Virus record (IMG/VR): IMGVR_UViG_3300032241_002945
Location: 1-26,218 of that record
From: a virus
Strand: one strand, 5' to 3'
DNA: 26,218 nt
Part shown: positions 7,020 to 13,690 of the stretch, piece by piece
How positions within the stretch are numbered: position 1 is the stretch's first letter
Layout of the letters: each line of letters begins with the position of its first letter
The notes under the pieces: generated by a model
Databases searched by the model: none
What the model saw: the letters and a program-made list of their open reading frames with translations, nothing else
Told to the model about the DNA's origin: nothing
Made by a program: the position numbers and the translations under genes

Positions 7020-7828
7020 GCTGCATACTCCTTAAGAACTTGTTCAACATGTGACTTGGCGGTTTCCCAAGATACGGGACCTGTTTCATCTGCATACGCT
7101 ACAGGATCTGGACGACCTAGCTTGATGAATGCTTCAATACGCTCAACAGACGATGCTGACTTGTAATCTGAATACCAGATGTTATTGTGTTGCATCGGCT
7201 TGTATGAGGTATTTGTGTTAGCATACACGGTATTGAAATTAATGTCAAGCTCTTCGCAAAGATTAACTCCGTCTTGTAGGATGCCAAACTTATCAATTTC
7301 TAGATAAGGTGTGTAATAAACTACACGTTCAGCATCCCAGTTGCCAATACGGAATGCAGCGTCATCTGCATCTCGGAATTCTTGACGGCAGTCAGGATAG
7401 ATCGCATGATCTCCTGCATGAATGCCAAGAGCAATTGAAACATCTTCTTGCCAAGCGCTTGCAACTGAAAGTGCGACTGCTTGTGTGATCGAAGAAAAGA
7501 TCTTGTTACGATTAGGAACAACTGTTGCCTTCATGTTTTCATGAGCATAGTGACCTTCAGGAACTTCATCTCCACCACGAACCAGAGAAGAATTTAGAAG
7601 TTCAGGAAGGCCTACCATCTGAATAGTTTGATGAAAGATGTTGTAACCACGGGTCTTAAGATATTCAACTAGAGCTTCTGCACGTTCTAGTTCAACGCTG
7701 TGCTTTTGACCATAGAAGAATGATAGAGCAGTAATAGTACCGTTGTTCTTCTTTGCTTGTGCTAGACAGTTTAGAAGAAGTGTGCTACTATCCATGCCAC
7801 CAGATAGTGATACGACGAAATGCTTCAT
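7016..7828 (-). CDS. queC: 7-cyano-7-deazaguanine (preQ0) synthase QueC, zinc cysteines absent
   Basis: 270 residues from ATG 7828, which has ATGGAG upstream; an ATG at 7840 lacks a ribosome site. QueC turns 7-carboxy-7-deazaguanine into preQ0 with ATP and ammonia. The PP-loop ATPase motif is SGGMDSS (9-15). Other family segments are SFFYGQKHSVELERA, VPNRN, IHAGDHAIYPDCR and YTPYLEIDK. The C-terminal zinc site, normally SCY followed by CGxCxxC, reads TSYKPMQHNNIWYSDYKSAS, then SVERIEAF. All four cysteines are replaced: Ser208, Asp221, Ser224 and Ser227 by my alignment. The rest of the region is conserved, so this looks like a divergent QueC and not a decayed gene. Last pathway step before QueF and DpdA, encoded just upstream. 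Confidence 0.92.
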   Translation of the reverse strand: MKHFVVSLSGGMDSSTLLLNCLAQAKKNNGTITALSFFYGQKHSVELERAEALVEYLKTRGYNIFHQTIQMVGLPELLNSSLVRGGDEVPEGHYAHENMKATVVPNRNKIFSSITQAVALSVASAWQEDVSIALGIHAGDHAIYPDCRQEFRDADDAAFRIGNWDAERVVYYTPYLEIDKFGILQDGVNLCEELDINFNTVYANTNTSYKPMQHNNIWYSDYKSASSVERIEAFIKLGRPDPVAYADETGPVSWETAKSHVEQVLKEYAA

Positions 7829-7863
7829 AATAGACTCCATAATAAAGACGGTATGTTGTTTAG

Positions 7864-7887
7864 AGTGGTTAGTCTCTTTGAACCACT
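7864..7887 (-). other. Hairpin in the queF-queC gap
   Basis: Perfect 7-base-pair stem (AGTGGTT / AACCACT) with a 10-base loop on the minus strand, starting at the queF stop codon and about 36 bases before the queC ATG. There is no following T-run, so it is not a typical terminator. It may stabilise or separate the queF and queC messages. Its AGTGGTTC opening recalls class I preQ1 riboswitches but the conserved loop and A-rich tail are not matched. Confidence 0.4.
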
Positions 7888-8818
7888 ATTGACGCAAGGT
7901 CTTTGAAGAAATAATTGTTGTATTTCTCAAACTACCTGCAATGTGAAGTAGATGGTTATGTGATGCTCGTACAGGATTAATATCAATCCCACCTCTACGA
8001 GTATATAGACATCCCACAAATAGCTCTTGTGGTTGAACTAGTGAATGTAGTCGTGTATAGATGCATTCACAAATTTCTTCATGGAAATGATTTTCCTTAC
8101 GCATAGAAACGATATACTGCAAGAGCGATTCTTTGGTAGGTAGTTCATCTGCCTTGATGTAGATGTAAACATCTCCCCAATCAGGTTGATTAGTAACACG
8201 ACAATTAGAACGTAGTGAAGGTGACCAAACATACATTAAGCCCTTTTCATTAGAGAGCTTAATGATATCAGGACTTTCATTATATGCACTAAAGTCAAGT
8301 GTTTCGTTTTCAACATCATCTAGCAATTCAAAGTCATACATTTCTTGAATTGGTTGAATTGGGAATACTGTATCGCTATCATTAAAATTTGCAGAATGCA
8401 ACATCACTTCAATATCAGTATTAAGTGCTGCTGATAGATCATTCTCAATGTATTCTCTTGCAAGTTCTAGTGCATCTTGCAAGTTAGTAGCAATCTTAAC
8501 CATGTTATAAGAGTTTAGATATAGCTTCAATGATTTTGATTCTACAATAAATTCACTGTCTGCAGGATAAGTGATCTTAGCAATACAGCTTACAGGATAT
8601 CCATTTGTAAGTAGAAATGATACTTCATAAGCATGCCATGTATCAAATCCAACAAAGGGAAGGTGATCTTCTTCAATGTTGTACTGTACACGATTTAGGC
8701 TACGTGGAATAGGAACTAGAAGTGAAGAATCAATCTTGTCAGGTGTGACATAGGGCTTTACTGCACTACCATCACCTGCTTTACCTAAGTGCACTCCTGC
8801 GATATCTTCAATCTTCAT
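7886..8818 (-). CDS. queF: preQ0 reductase QueF, long two-domain type
   Basis: 310 residues, like the E. coli-type enzyme (282). It reduces preQ0 to preQ1 (7-aminomethyl-7-deazaguanine) with NADPH. The QueF signature ESKSLKLY is at 93-100. The thioimide-forming Cys206 is in SNCRVTNQPDWG, with Asp213 as proton donor, and the substrate-binding pair His246-Glu247 is in HFHEEICE. The C-terminal YTRRGGIDINPVR is nearly identical to E. coli QueF as I recall it. All catalytic residues are intact. The ATG overlaps the dpdA stop as ATGA. Its presence predicts preQ1, not preQ0, as the end product delivered to DNA. Confidence 0.95.
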   Translation of the reverse strand: MKIEDIAGVHLGKAGDGSAVKPYVTPDKIDSSLLVPIPRSLNRVQYNIEEDHLPFVGFDTWHAYEVSFLLTNGYPVSCIAKITYPADSEFIVESKSLKLYLNSYNMVKIATNLQDALELAREYIENDLSAALNTDIEVMLHSANFNDSDTVFPIQPIQEMYDFELLDDVENETLDFSAYNESPDIIKLSNEKGLMYVWSPSLRSNCRVTNQPDWGDVYIYIKADELPTKESLLQYIVSMRKENHFHEEICECIYTRLHSLVQPQELFVGCLYTRRGGIDINPVRASHNHLLHIAGSLRNTTIISSKTLRQ

Positions 8819-10173
8819 GAAAAGAAATCCTCTAATGTTGTTAGTTCATTATTACGAATGATACGCTTAGATGCTACATGTGTCTTACGTTCACGCATCC
8901 ATCTTGCCATATCATCATTTGTTCTGACATTAAGCAAAGCATTCAGAGCAAGTTCTTTATCTTTAGGATGCTTTGAATACTTCTGGTATTCATCTGTCAT
9001 GACTTTATCTAGGTTAGTCACGAAGTTATGGATTTGAAAATACGTATGTGCTGCATTACACAATAGTGTAGAACATATTGCATCTTCATCATTTGTTTCA
9101 AGGACACGATTCTTGATAGTTGAAAACTTCCAGTCACCCATACCATCGCCAAATATATTCGTCATGAATTGTTCTTCAGTGACGTATTCTTCAAATGTAT
9201 CCTTAAATGTAGTATACACGTTTCTGAAATGTTTGTCAACCGCATATGTTTTATTAGTGCCGATTGATTTACAAGTTCCGTTTACCTTAAGTAATCCATA
9301 CTGGAAAGTTGATGTATGTGAACTAGAGTCATAAGAGATACGATCAAACTCGCTAAGATAACCTGACTTAAGAAGGTATAGGATAGGACGCATACGTGAA
9401 ATAGATCCTACACCAAGAACGTGTAGATGCTTTCTGACGTTCTCATGACAGAACTCACTGATCATCTTTGCTGCACGAAGCATCTCAATAGATTCTAGTT
9501 CACCGTTGCCCATGCACGTATCAGCGATTGCCATACCACCAATGTTTTCATAGTCAGAAGGCTCTAGGCGTGATGCAATGCCACGATAGTAAGCAACCAT
9601 GTCTTCTGCACAGTTGCCTTGCACAATGATGATAACCTTTGTCTTAGCACCTGATGACCTGAAGTAAGATGCTTGAGTCTTTACGTTTTCACCTGTAGCA
9701 AAAGCAGACTCTTCATGTTTATCAGCATGAAAGATCTTGTTACCTACGTTAGAACGCTCGTTACGTGTTCTAGTTAAAGAAACAGATGATAAAGGAATAA
9801 CATCAAAGCACATAGCATAATCTGAATACGCTTGTGTCTGGTATATTTGCTTCTTGATTTCTTCGGTGATTGATTTACCTGCGGTAACAATCTGTAGTCC
9901 ACCAGAGTCTGCATAGACGCTATTCGATCCTAGGTTTTCTAATCTTTTAAATTCTTCAACGTGATTTTTTTCAGTGTACGCATTATAAAGAGTTGAGATT
10001 AGTGGCTTAGTGTTGTGGCACGTTTCGTCAATACGCTTCTTGAGCGACTTCATCAATGATAGGGTGGCTCTCTTATAAAGAGGATACCAAGGTGCTTCAT
10101 GATCGGCGGTGAATACACCCATCATGCCCACAGCACTAACTACATAATCTAACTTTTTAATATTATCGGCCAC
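8815..10173 (-). CDS. dpdA: DpdA-like DNA 7-deazaguanine transglycosylase (TGT paralogue)
   Basis: About 452 residues from GTG 10173, with AGGAAAA upstream and 11-base overlap with folE; a TTG at 10206 is an alternative. Exchanges guanine in DNA for a 7-deazaguanine. Tracts matching bacterial TGT can be followed in order: YADSGGLQ (catalytic Asp of DSGGFQ, about residue 89), AMCFDVIPL, IIVQGN (VQGG), IGGMAIAD, HVLGVGS (YLMGVG) and FDRISYDSSS (second catalytic Asp, near 282). The C-terminal TGT zinc site (CxCxxC) is not apparent. The protein is longer than tRNA TGT and the tract sequences diverge, as expected of phage DpdA. Adjacent FolE and Que enzymes supply the base. Confidence 0.9.
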   Translation of the reverse strand: MADNIKKLDYVVSAVGMMGVFTADHEAPWYPLYKRATLSLMKSLKKRIDETCHNTKPLISTLYNAYTEKNHVEEFKRLENLGSNSVYADSGGLQIVTAGKSITEEIKKQIYQTQAYSDYAMCFDVIPLSSVSLTRTRNERSNVGNKIFHADKHEESAFATGENVKTQASYFRSSGAKTKVIIIVQGNCAEDMVAYYRGIASRLEPSDYENIGGMAIADTCMGNGELESIEMLRAAKMISEFCHENVRKHLHVLGVGSISRMRPILYLLKSGYLSEFDRISYDSSSHTSTFQYGLLKVNGTCKSIGTNKTYAVDKHFRNVYTTFKDTFEEYVTEEQFMTNIFGDGMGDWKFSTIKNRVLETNDEDAICSTLLCNAAHTYFQIHNFVTNLDKVMTDEYQKYSKHPKDKELALNALLNVRTNDDMARWMRERKTHVASKRIIRNNELTTLEDFFS

Positions 10174-10852
10174 CTGTAAACTTTTCCTGTAGTGCAATGT
10201 TGTCAAAAAATTCTTTCTTTACATCTGCATCATGAAACTGACCATTCAGTACAGTTGTTTGTGTTAGAGATGATCTTGCCATGATCCCACGATTCTCACA
10301 GCAGCCATGAGTTGCTGCAATGTACACACCCACATCTGTTGTATTTGTTGCATACATGATTTCTAGAGCAATGTCATTGCATAGTTGTTCTTGTAGAGTC
10401 CCACGACGAGCACACCACTGTGCTAGACGTGTATACTTAGACAACCCAATAACTGTATCGCCTGGGATAACACCAATGTAGCAAACGCCCTTCACAGGTT
10501 GATGGTGATGAGAGCAGATTGAATTGATTTCTGAACGAACAACAAGCATTCCTTCATATGCTTCATCACCTTCATTTGGAAAAGCAGTTACTTCAGGACG
10601 TGGATCATATCGCCCAGACATGATTTCATTGATGTACATCTTAGCAAGACGTCTTGCTGTATCCCTTGAATTGGGATCATCTTCTGTATCGATAACTAAA
10701 CTACGAAGAACTAACTCAAACATGATAGTTGCTTCTTTGATCAGATTTTCACGTTCTTCATCTGTGATATATTCAGAAATGTTATCACAAGCCCAATAAC
10801 GAATGTTTTCTTCGTTAAGTCTATTACGAATAATTTCAGAAGTCAATAGCAT
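10163..10852 (-). CDS. folE: GTP cyclohydrolase I FolE
   Basis: 229 residues. Makes 7,8-dihydroneopterin triphosphate from GTP, the first step towards 7-deazaguanines (and folates). The zinc site is SICSHHHQP (Cys113, His116) plus THGCCENRG (Cys184), matching the family pattern SxCEHHxxP and HxCMxxRG. PGDTVIGLSKYTRLAQWCARR matches the conserved substrate-binding segment and DTARRLAKMY the N-terminal one. The ATG overlaps the stop of a small upstream ORF as TAATG. In this context it most likely feeds QueD and not folate synthesis. Confidence 0.95.
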   Translation of the reverse strand: MLLTSEIIRNRLNEENIRYWACDNISEYITDEERENLIKEATIMFELVLRSLVIDTEDDPNSRDTARRLAKMYINEIMSGRYDPRPEVTAFPNEGDEAYEGMLVVRSEINSICSHHHQPVKGVCYIGVIPGDTVIGLSKYTRLAQWCARRGTLQEQLCNDIALEIMYATNTTDVGVYIAATHGCCENRGIMARSSLTQTTVLNGQFHDADVKKEFFDNIALQEKFTGGR

Positions 10853-11019
10853 TATGTTGGGTCCTTTTCCAGGGATGATTTCAATTTTCTTGATACAACA
10901 CCAGCTGGTTGCATTACATATTTTGCATGATCTCTATGCACTTGTGTTTTTTTCCATTTACCTATTTTTGTTTTATCAGATTTTGGTTTACTTATCTTTT
11001 GTGATAATGTATGTTTCAA
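10852..11019 (-). CDS. Putative small basic protein between queE and folE
   Basis: An open frame of 55 residues that fills the only sizeable gap in the que block. It runs from TTG 11019, overlapping the queE stop as TTGA, to a TAA that overlaps the folE ATG as TAATG. Both junction types occur elsewhere in the window, which is the main evidence. The product is very Lys/Arg-rich (KISKPKSDKTKIGKWKK near the N-terminus) and I do not recognise it. The ribosome site GGGG is only about three bases from the TTG, so the start is weak. Confidence 0.4.
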   Translation of the reverse strand: MKHTLSQKISKPKSDKTKIGKWKKTQVHRDHAKYVMQPAGVVSRKLKSSLEKDPT

Positions 11020-11603
11020 GTACCCCAAGCGTTTTTGTAAAGTGGAACTTGAATACGAGGACTAAATCTGAACCCGTTATCTCTACAGTAGTCAGCAACG
11101 TTACGTTCATTCTTTTCATAAGAAGTTGATGTGCCACCAACAGGCATCAGGTATACAGGAACATTTACATCAGATGCTGAATATGCAGCAACAGCTAACT
11201 TAGCATCAAGAATATCTTGTTCATCTGCTACAACAAACTTCAAATATACATTACTGTTAGGAACTTCTGTATATTGCTTAACTACATCAGGTTTAATTGC
11301 CTGACGCCATTCTTCACCTGATACAGGAAGTTTTGCTGAAACTGAAAAGGTAAACTTGATATCATTACAAATACCTTTGACGTATTCTTCAAATGCTGCT
11401 GTAAGATATTGTGTACCATTTGTTTCAAATGTAATATCTGTTAGGTTCATATGACGGCGAGCGATTTCATTGATAAGATCTGGATAGGCCTTTTGCCATC
11501 CTAGTAGAGGTTCGCCACCTGTGATGATCAGATGCTTATCAGGACCAAACTTTCCATCAGGAAGCATTTCTTGCATCTTGTCAACGATCTCAGAAATTTC
11601 CAT
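11016..11603 (-). CDS. queE: QueE, C-terminal fragment after in-frame stop
   Basis: 195 residues if started at ATG 11603, which has only a poorly placed AAGGAA. It is the main body of 7-carboxy-7-deazaguanine synthase, the radical-SAM enzyme that contracts the pterin ring. The SAM-binding motif ITGGEPLLGWQ, then ITFETNGTQ, VSAKLPVSGE, YLKFVVAD and VYLMPVGGT are all well conserved. It is in the same frame as the N-terminal fragment, 72 bases upstream including the stop codon. On its own it would lack the cluster cysteines and so be inactive. The coding between the two fragments is normal QueE sequence, so the gene is otherwise intact. Confidence 0.85.
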   Translation of the reverse strand: MEISEIVDKMQEMLPDGKFGPDKHLIITGGEPLLGWQKAYPDLINEIARRHMNLTDITFETNGTQYLTAAFEEYVKGICNDIKFTFSVSAKLPVSGEEWRQAIKPDVVKQYTEVPNSNVYLKFVVADEQDILDAKLAVAAYSASDVNVPVYLMPVGGTSTSYEKNERNVADYCRDNGFRFSPRIQVPLYKNAWGT

Positions 11604-11675
11604 GAAAGGAGAAAGTTCCTTGAACCGTGGATCCCATGATGCATAAGAGTCACATCCTGTATGAACAAGAGGTAG

Positions 11676-11873
11676 TTATTGATAGGACTTGTATGGATGA
11701 AACTCATGAAGTTGTGCTACAGTATCACGTTCACCCGATAGCTGTCCACGCTTCATTCCGAAACCAGAACATGTAAAATTACACCCAAAGGTTCTTAGAA
11801 AGACAGAAGGTACGCCAACAAACATACCTTCACCTTGCAAACTGTAAAACAGTTCTGATACTTTAATCTTCAC
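11676..11873 (-). CDS. queE: QueE, N-terminal fragment ending at in-frame TAA
   Basis: 65 residues from GTG 11873 (GAGGG nine bases upstream; TTG 11882 also possible). It holds the QueE N-terminus with SELFYSLQGEG, PSVFLRTFGCNFTCSGFGM and its CxxxC pair (residues 31 and 35). The frame stops at TAA 11676-11678 after YKSYQ and then resumes without shift as LPLVHTGCDSYASWDPRF. The cysteine in TGCDSY is the likely third cluster ligand and is downstream of the stop. Overlaps queD by 11 bases, the same overlap as folE/dpdA. This is either a real nonsense mutation, a sequencing error or readthrough. Confidence 0.82.
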   Translation of the reverse strand: MKIKVSELFYSLQGEGMFVGVPSVFLRTFGCNFTCSGFGMKRGQLSGERDTVAQLHEFHPYKSYQ

Positions 11874-12321
11874 GATGTCCAACCCTCATTGCCATGTTAT
11901 TATCTGTTTCGCGAACTTCTACCTTGCAGCACCATACTCTATCGCTCCAACCGTAGTCCTTAAGGAAACAATCATTCACGTAAGTATATAGAAAATCAGC
12001 AAGGCCTTCACACCCTGTCTTCTCAACCAAAGTGATTTTTGCCAGACCCTTGTCTCCTAATAGCAACAGGTCATCCTTATGAGGATCATCTTCTGCAACC
12101 AGAAGTGTATGATCGAACCACTCTTCTAGAAGTGCCTTGAGTGGCTTTAGACCACCGAAGTCAACTACCCAATTACGAGCGTCAAGTGTATCAGACTCAA
12201 ACTCAAAGTGAAATGATAGAGCATACCCATGGATTAGATTGCAGTGACTGTCTGCTCGCCATTGACGATATGCAACAGGACCTATCTGCTTATAAGTTTT
12301 AGTAGAAATATATTTTGCCAT
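11863..12321 (-). CDS. queD: 6-carboxy-tetrahydropterin synthase QueD, variant metal site
   Basis: 152 residues from ATG 12321, preceded by GGGAGT. It converts dihydroneopterin triphosphate to 6-carboxytetrahydropterin, between FolE and QueE. Family marks seen are WVVDFGGLK (as in VMDFGDLK), WFDHTLL with His71, and KTGCEGLADFLY with Glu105, equivalent to PTxEN. The catalytic Cys27 is in ADSHCNLIHGYALSF. In E. coli QueD this region reads CxxxHGH with zinc histidines. Here the second His of HGH is Tyr33 and a His26 precedes the cysteine, so the zinc site is rearranged or altered. PTPS fold call is firm; the exact reaction is inferred from the neighbours. Confidence 0.9.
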   Translation of the reverse strand: MAKYISTKTYKQIGPVAYRQWRADSHCNLIHGYALSFHFEFESDTLDARNWVVDFGGLKPLKALLEEWFDHTLLVAEDDPHKDDLLLLGDKGLAKITLVEKTGCEGLADFLYTYVNDCFLKDYGWSDRVWCCKVEVRETDNNMAMRVGHRED

Positions 12322-12323
12322 AA

Positions 12324-12782
12324 TTACTCCCAAGGAAATTGTACCCAACGCTTATCTTCATTACGATCAATAGTAACGCCGAAGTAATTAGCTTTTACAG
12401 GTTGTGATACATTATAAATCAGACATGCAGTCCTAATGTTGTCAGTATAAGGTGAAAAAGATAATTTGTCAAGTAGAGTCTGCATAGTTTTTCCAGAATC
12501 TATAATATCATCAACTATAAGAACATTACAATGTGCTTTTACAATCGTTTCTAGTTTTGCAAAGTTCCCATCTGTATCTACGATTGTGCCGTCTCTTGTA
12601 GATAAGTGTATCATCAATGTAGGTACATCAAGTGCATGTGACAAGTATACTGCAGGTACACACCCACCTCTTACAAGACCTACAATAATATCTGGAACCC
12701 AAGTATCTTCTTTCAGATCAATAGCAATTCTAAGAATGTCTGCTAGAAATTCTGGATGTTCATAATGTCTTAATTCACTCAT
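12324..12782 (-). CDS. Type I phosphoribosyltransferase, purine-like
   Basis: 152 residues. The PRPP-binding loop VLIVDDIIDSGKTM (87-100) is diagnostic, and the pyrophosphate loop is GLVRGGCVPA (35-44). The C-terminus DKRWVQFPWE resembles bacterial xanthine/guanine phosphoribosyltransferases, whose hood ends with a W(V/I)xFPWE segment. It would join a purine-type base to PRPP. The start overlaps the deformylase stop as ATGA and queD follows after two bases, so it is part of the que operon. It could salvage guanine for GTP supply or act on a deazapurine; the sequence does not decide. Confidence 0.87.
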   Translation of the reverse strand: MSELRHYEHPEFLADILRIAIDLKEDTWVPDIIVGLVRGGCVPAVYLSHALDVPTLMIHLSTRDGTIVDTDGNFAKLETIVKAHCNVLIVDDIIDSGKTMQTLLDKLSFSPYTDNIRTACLIYNVSQPVKANYFGVTIDRNEDKRWVQFPWE

Positions 12783-13291
12783 GTCTTGGTTCTCTTTAAG
12801 AGGCGATTATGTGCCTTGAGCATTCGCATAGCCTTTTCTTTATGAATAGGATTTGCTTGATCAATGTAGCATATTCCATTGAGATGATCTAGTTCATGTT
12901 GAAAACAACGAGCAGTCAATCCTTCAAACTTCATTGTTTCAGTTACACCATTAGGCATAGTAAACCTAACTTTTACGCTACGTGGCCTTTTGATCTTTAC
13001 AATAAGACCTGGATAGCTTAAACAACCCTCTTGCCAGTAAATTTGTTCAGGAGAAAAATCAACAATACGTGGATTAAAACAAGCGTATACTGTTTCACCT
13101 GTAAGTACAAAAACTCGATAAGGAAGTCCAACTTGATTTGCTGAAAGACCTATACCCTGATTAGCAATCATAGTTTCGGTCAGATCCTTTGCAAGTTGAA
13201 TAGGATCCGTTGGAGGGTTACTAAAGTCAAAGTGTAGAGCAACTTGCTTTAGTGCAGGATGATTGTCGTCAACTAGATCTAGAATTGCCAT
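12779..13291 (-). CDS. def: Peptide deformylase
   Basis: 170 residues, normal length. Removes the formyl group from new N-terminal methionines. All three motifs are intact: GIGLSANQVG (46-55), EGCLSYPG with metal ligand Cys90, and QHELDHLNG with His132, Glu133 and His136. Phage deformylases are known from marine T4-like phages, where they are thought to favour translation or photosystem turnover. The ATG overlaps the MazG-like stop as TAATG. It lies at the promoter-proximal end of the que operon but has no obvious pathway link to it. Confidence 0.96.
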   Translation of the reverse strand: MAILDLVDDNHPALKQVALHFDFSNPPTDPIQLAKDLTETMIANQGIGLSANQVGLPYRVFVLTGETVYACFNPRIVDFSPEQIYWQEGCLSYPGLIVKIKRPRSVKVRFTMPNGVTETMKFEGLTARCFQHELDHLNGICYIDQANPIHKEKAMRMLKAHNRLLKRTKT

Positions 13292-13659
13292 TAGAAGCTC
13301 TTCCCACCTTCTTTTTCTCTATTACTTAGCTGATGGTCAGCACGGGTACGATTATATTCATGCTTCTCAGCAATTGCCCCTGCAATATCAAACCCTTCTC
13401 GTTCTGCTAGATCTAGAATACGAATGATGCAATCAGCAAGCTCTACTTCGGCCATCTTTCGATGAGGTAGATGATCATCCATTAGATTCTTGCGGGCACC
13501 TTCTAGTGCTTCTGACAATTCTGAGTGACAGAGTGCAATCATAGTGCCGAACTCGCGGGGCTTGTTATGCCATCCCATTTCCTTAGCTTGAGCATGTAGC
13601 TTTGATTGAATATCCTGCAGACATGTAATTTCAAGATGATCTAGTGCATAATCAGACAT
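13291..13659 (-). CDS. MazG-like nucleotide pyrophosphohydrolase
   Basis: 122 residues from ATG 13659, with AAAGGA upstream. A longer frame back to 13719 would run through the promoter and is rejected. The helical pattern EFGTMIALCHSELSEALEGAR, then MAEVELADCIIRILDLAE, carries the MazG metal-binding EExxE/ExxD arrangement (SELSEA and ELADCIIR). Such enzymes hydrolyse NTPs, dNTPs or (p)ppGpp-like nucleotides, and phage versions are proposed to shift host nucleotide pools. First gene of the leftward que/def operon. Confidence 0.85.
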   Translation of the reverse strand: MSDYALDHLEITCLQDIQSKLHAQAKEMGWHNKPREFGTMIALCHSELSEALEGARKNLMDDHLPHRKMAEVELADCIIRILDLAEREGFDIAGAIAEKHEYNRTRADHQLSNREKEGGKSF

Positions 13660-13678
13660 AAGTTTCCTTTCATAAATA

Positions 13679-13690
13679 GAAGATATCTTC
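13679..13690. promoter_or_regulatory. Perfect 12-base palindrome at the que-operon transcription start
   Basis: GAAGATATCTTC reads the same on both strands. It abuts the -10 box (13691-13696) and covers the expected start site near 13684, the classic place for a repressor operator. No candidate repressor is identified. It could be chance: a 12-base palindrome is uncommon but not rare in 26 kb. Confidence 0.35.

Noticed and set aside
10803-11129. Plus-strand open frame of 108 codons over the queE-folE gap
   Set aside because: It lies antisense to folE, queE and the small minus-strand ORF, has no ribosome site and reads as low-quality hydrophobic sequence.
11016-11882. Stop-codon reassignment as the explanation for the TAA in queE
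   Set aside because: folE, queD, the MazG-like gene and others end at TAA with properly placed following starts, so TAA is a normal stop here.
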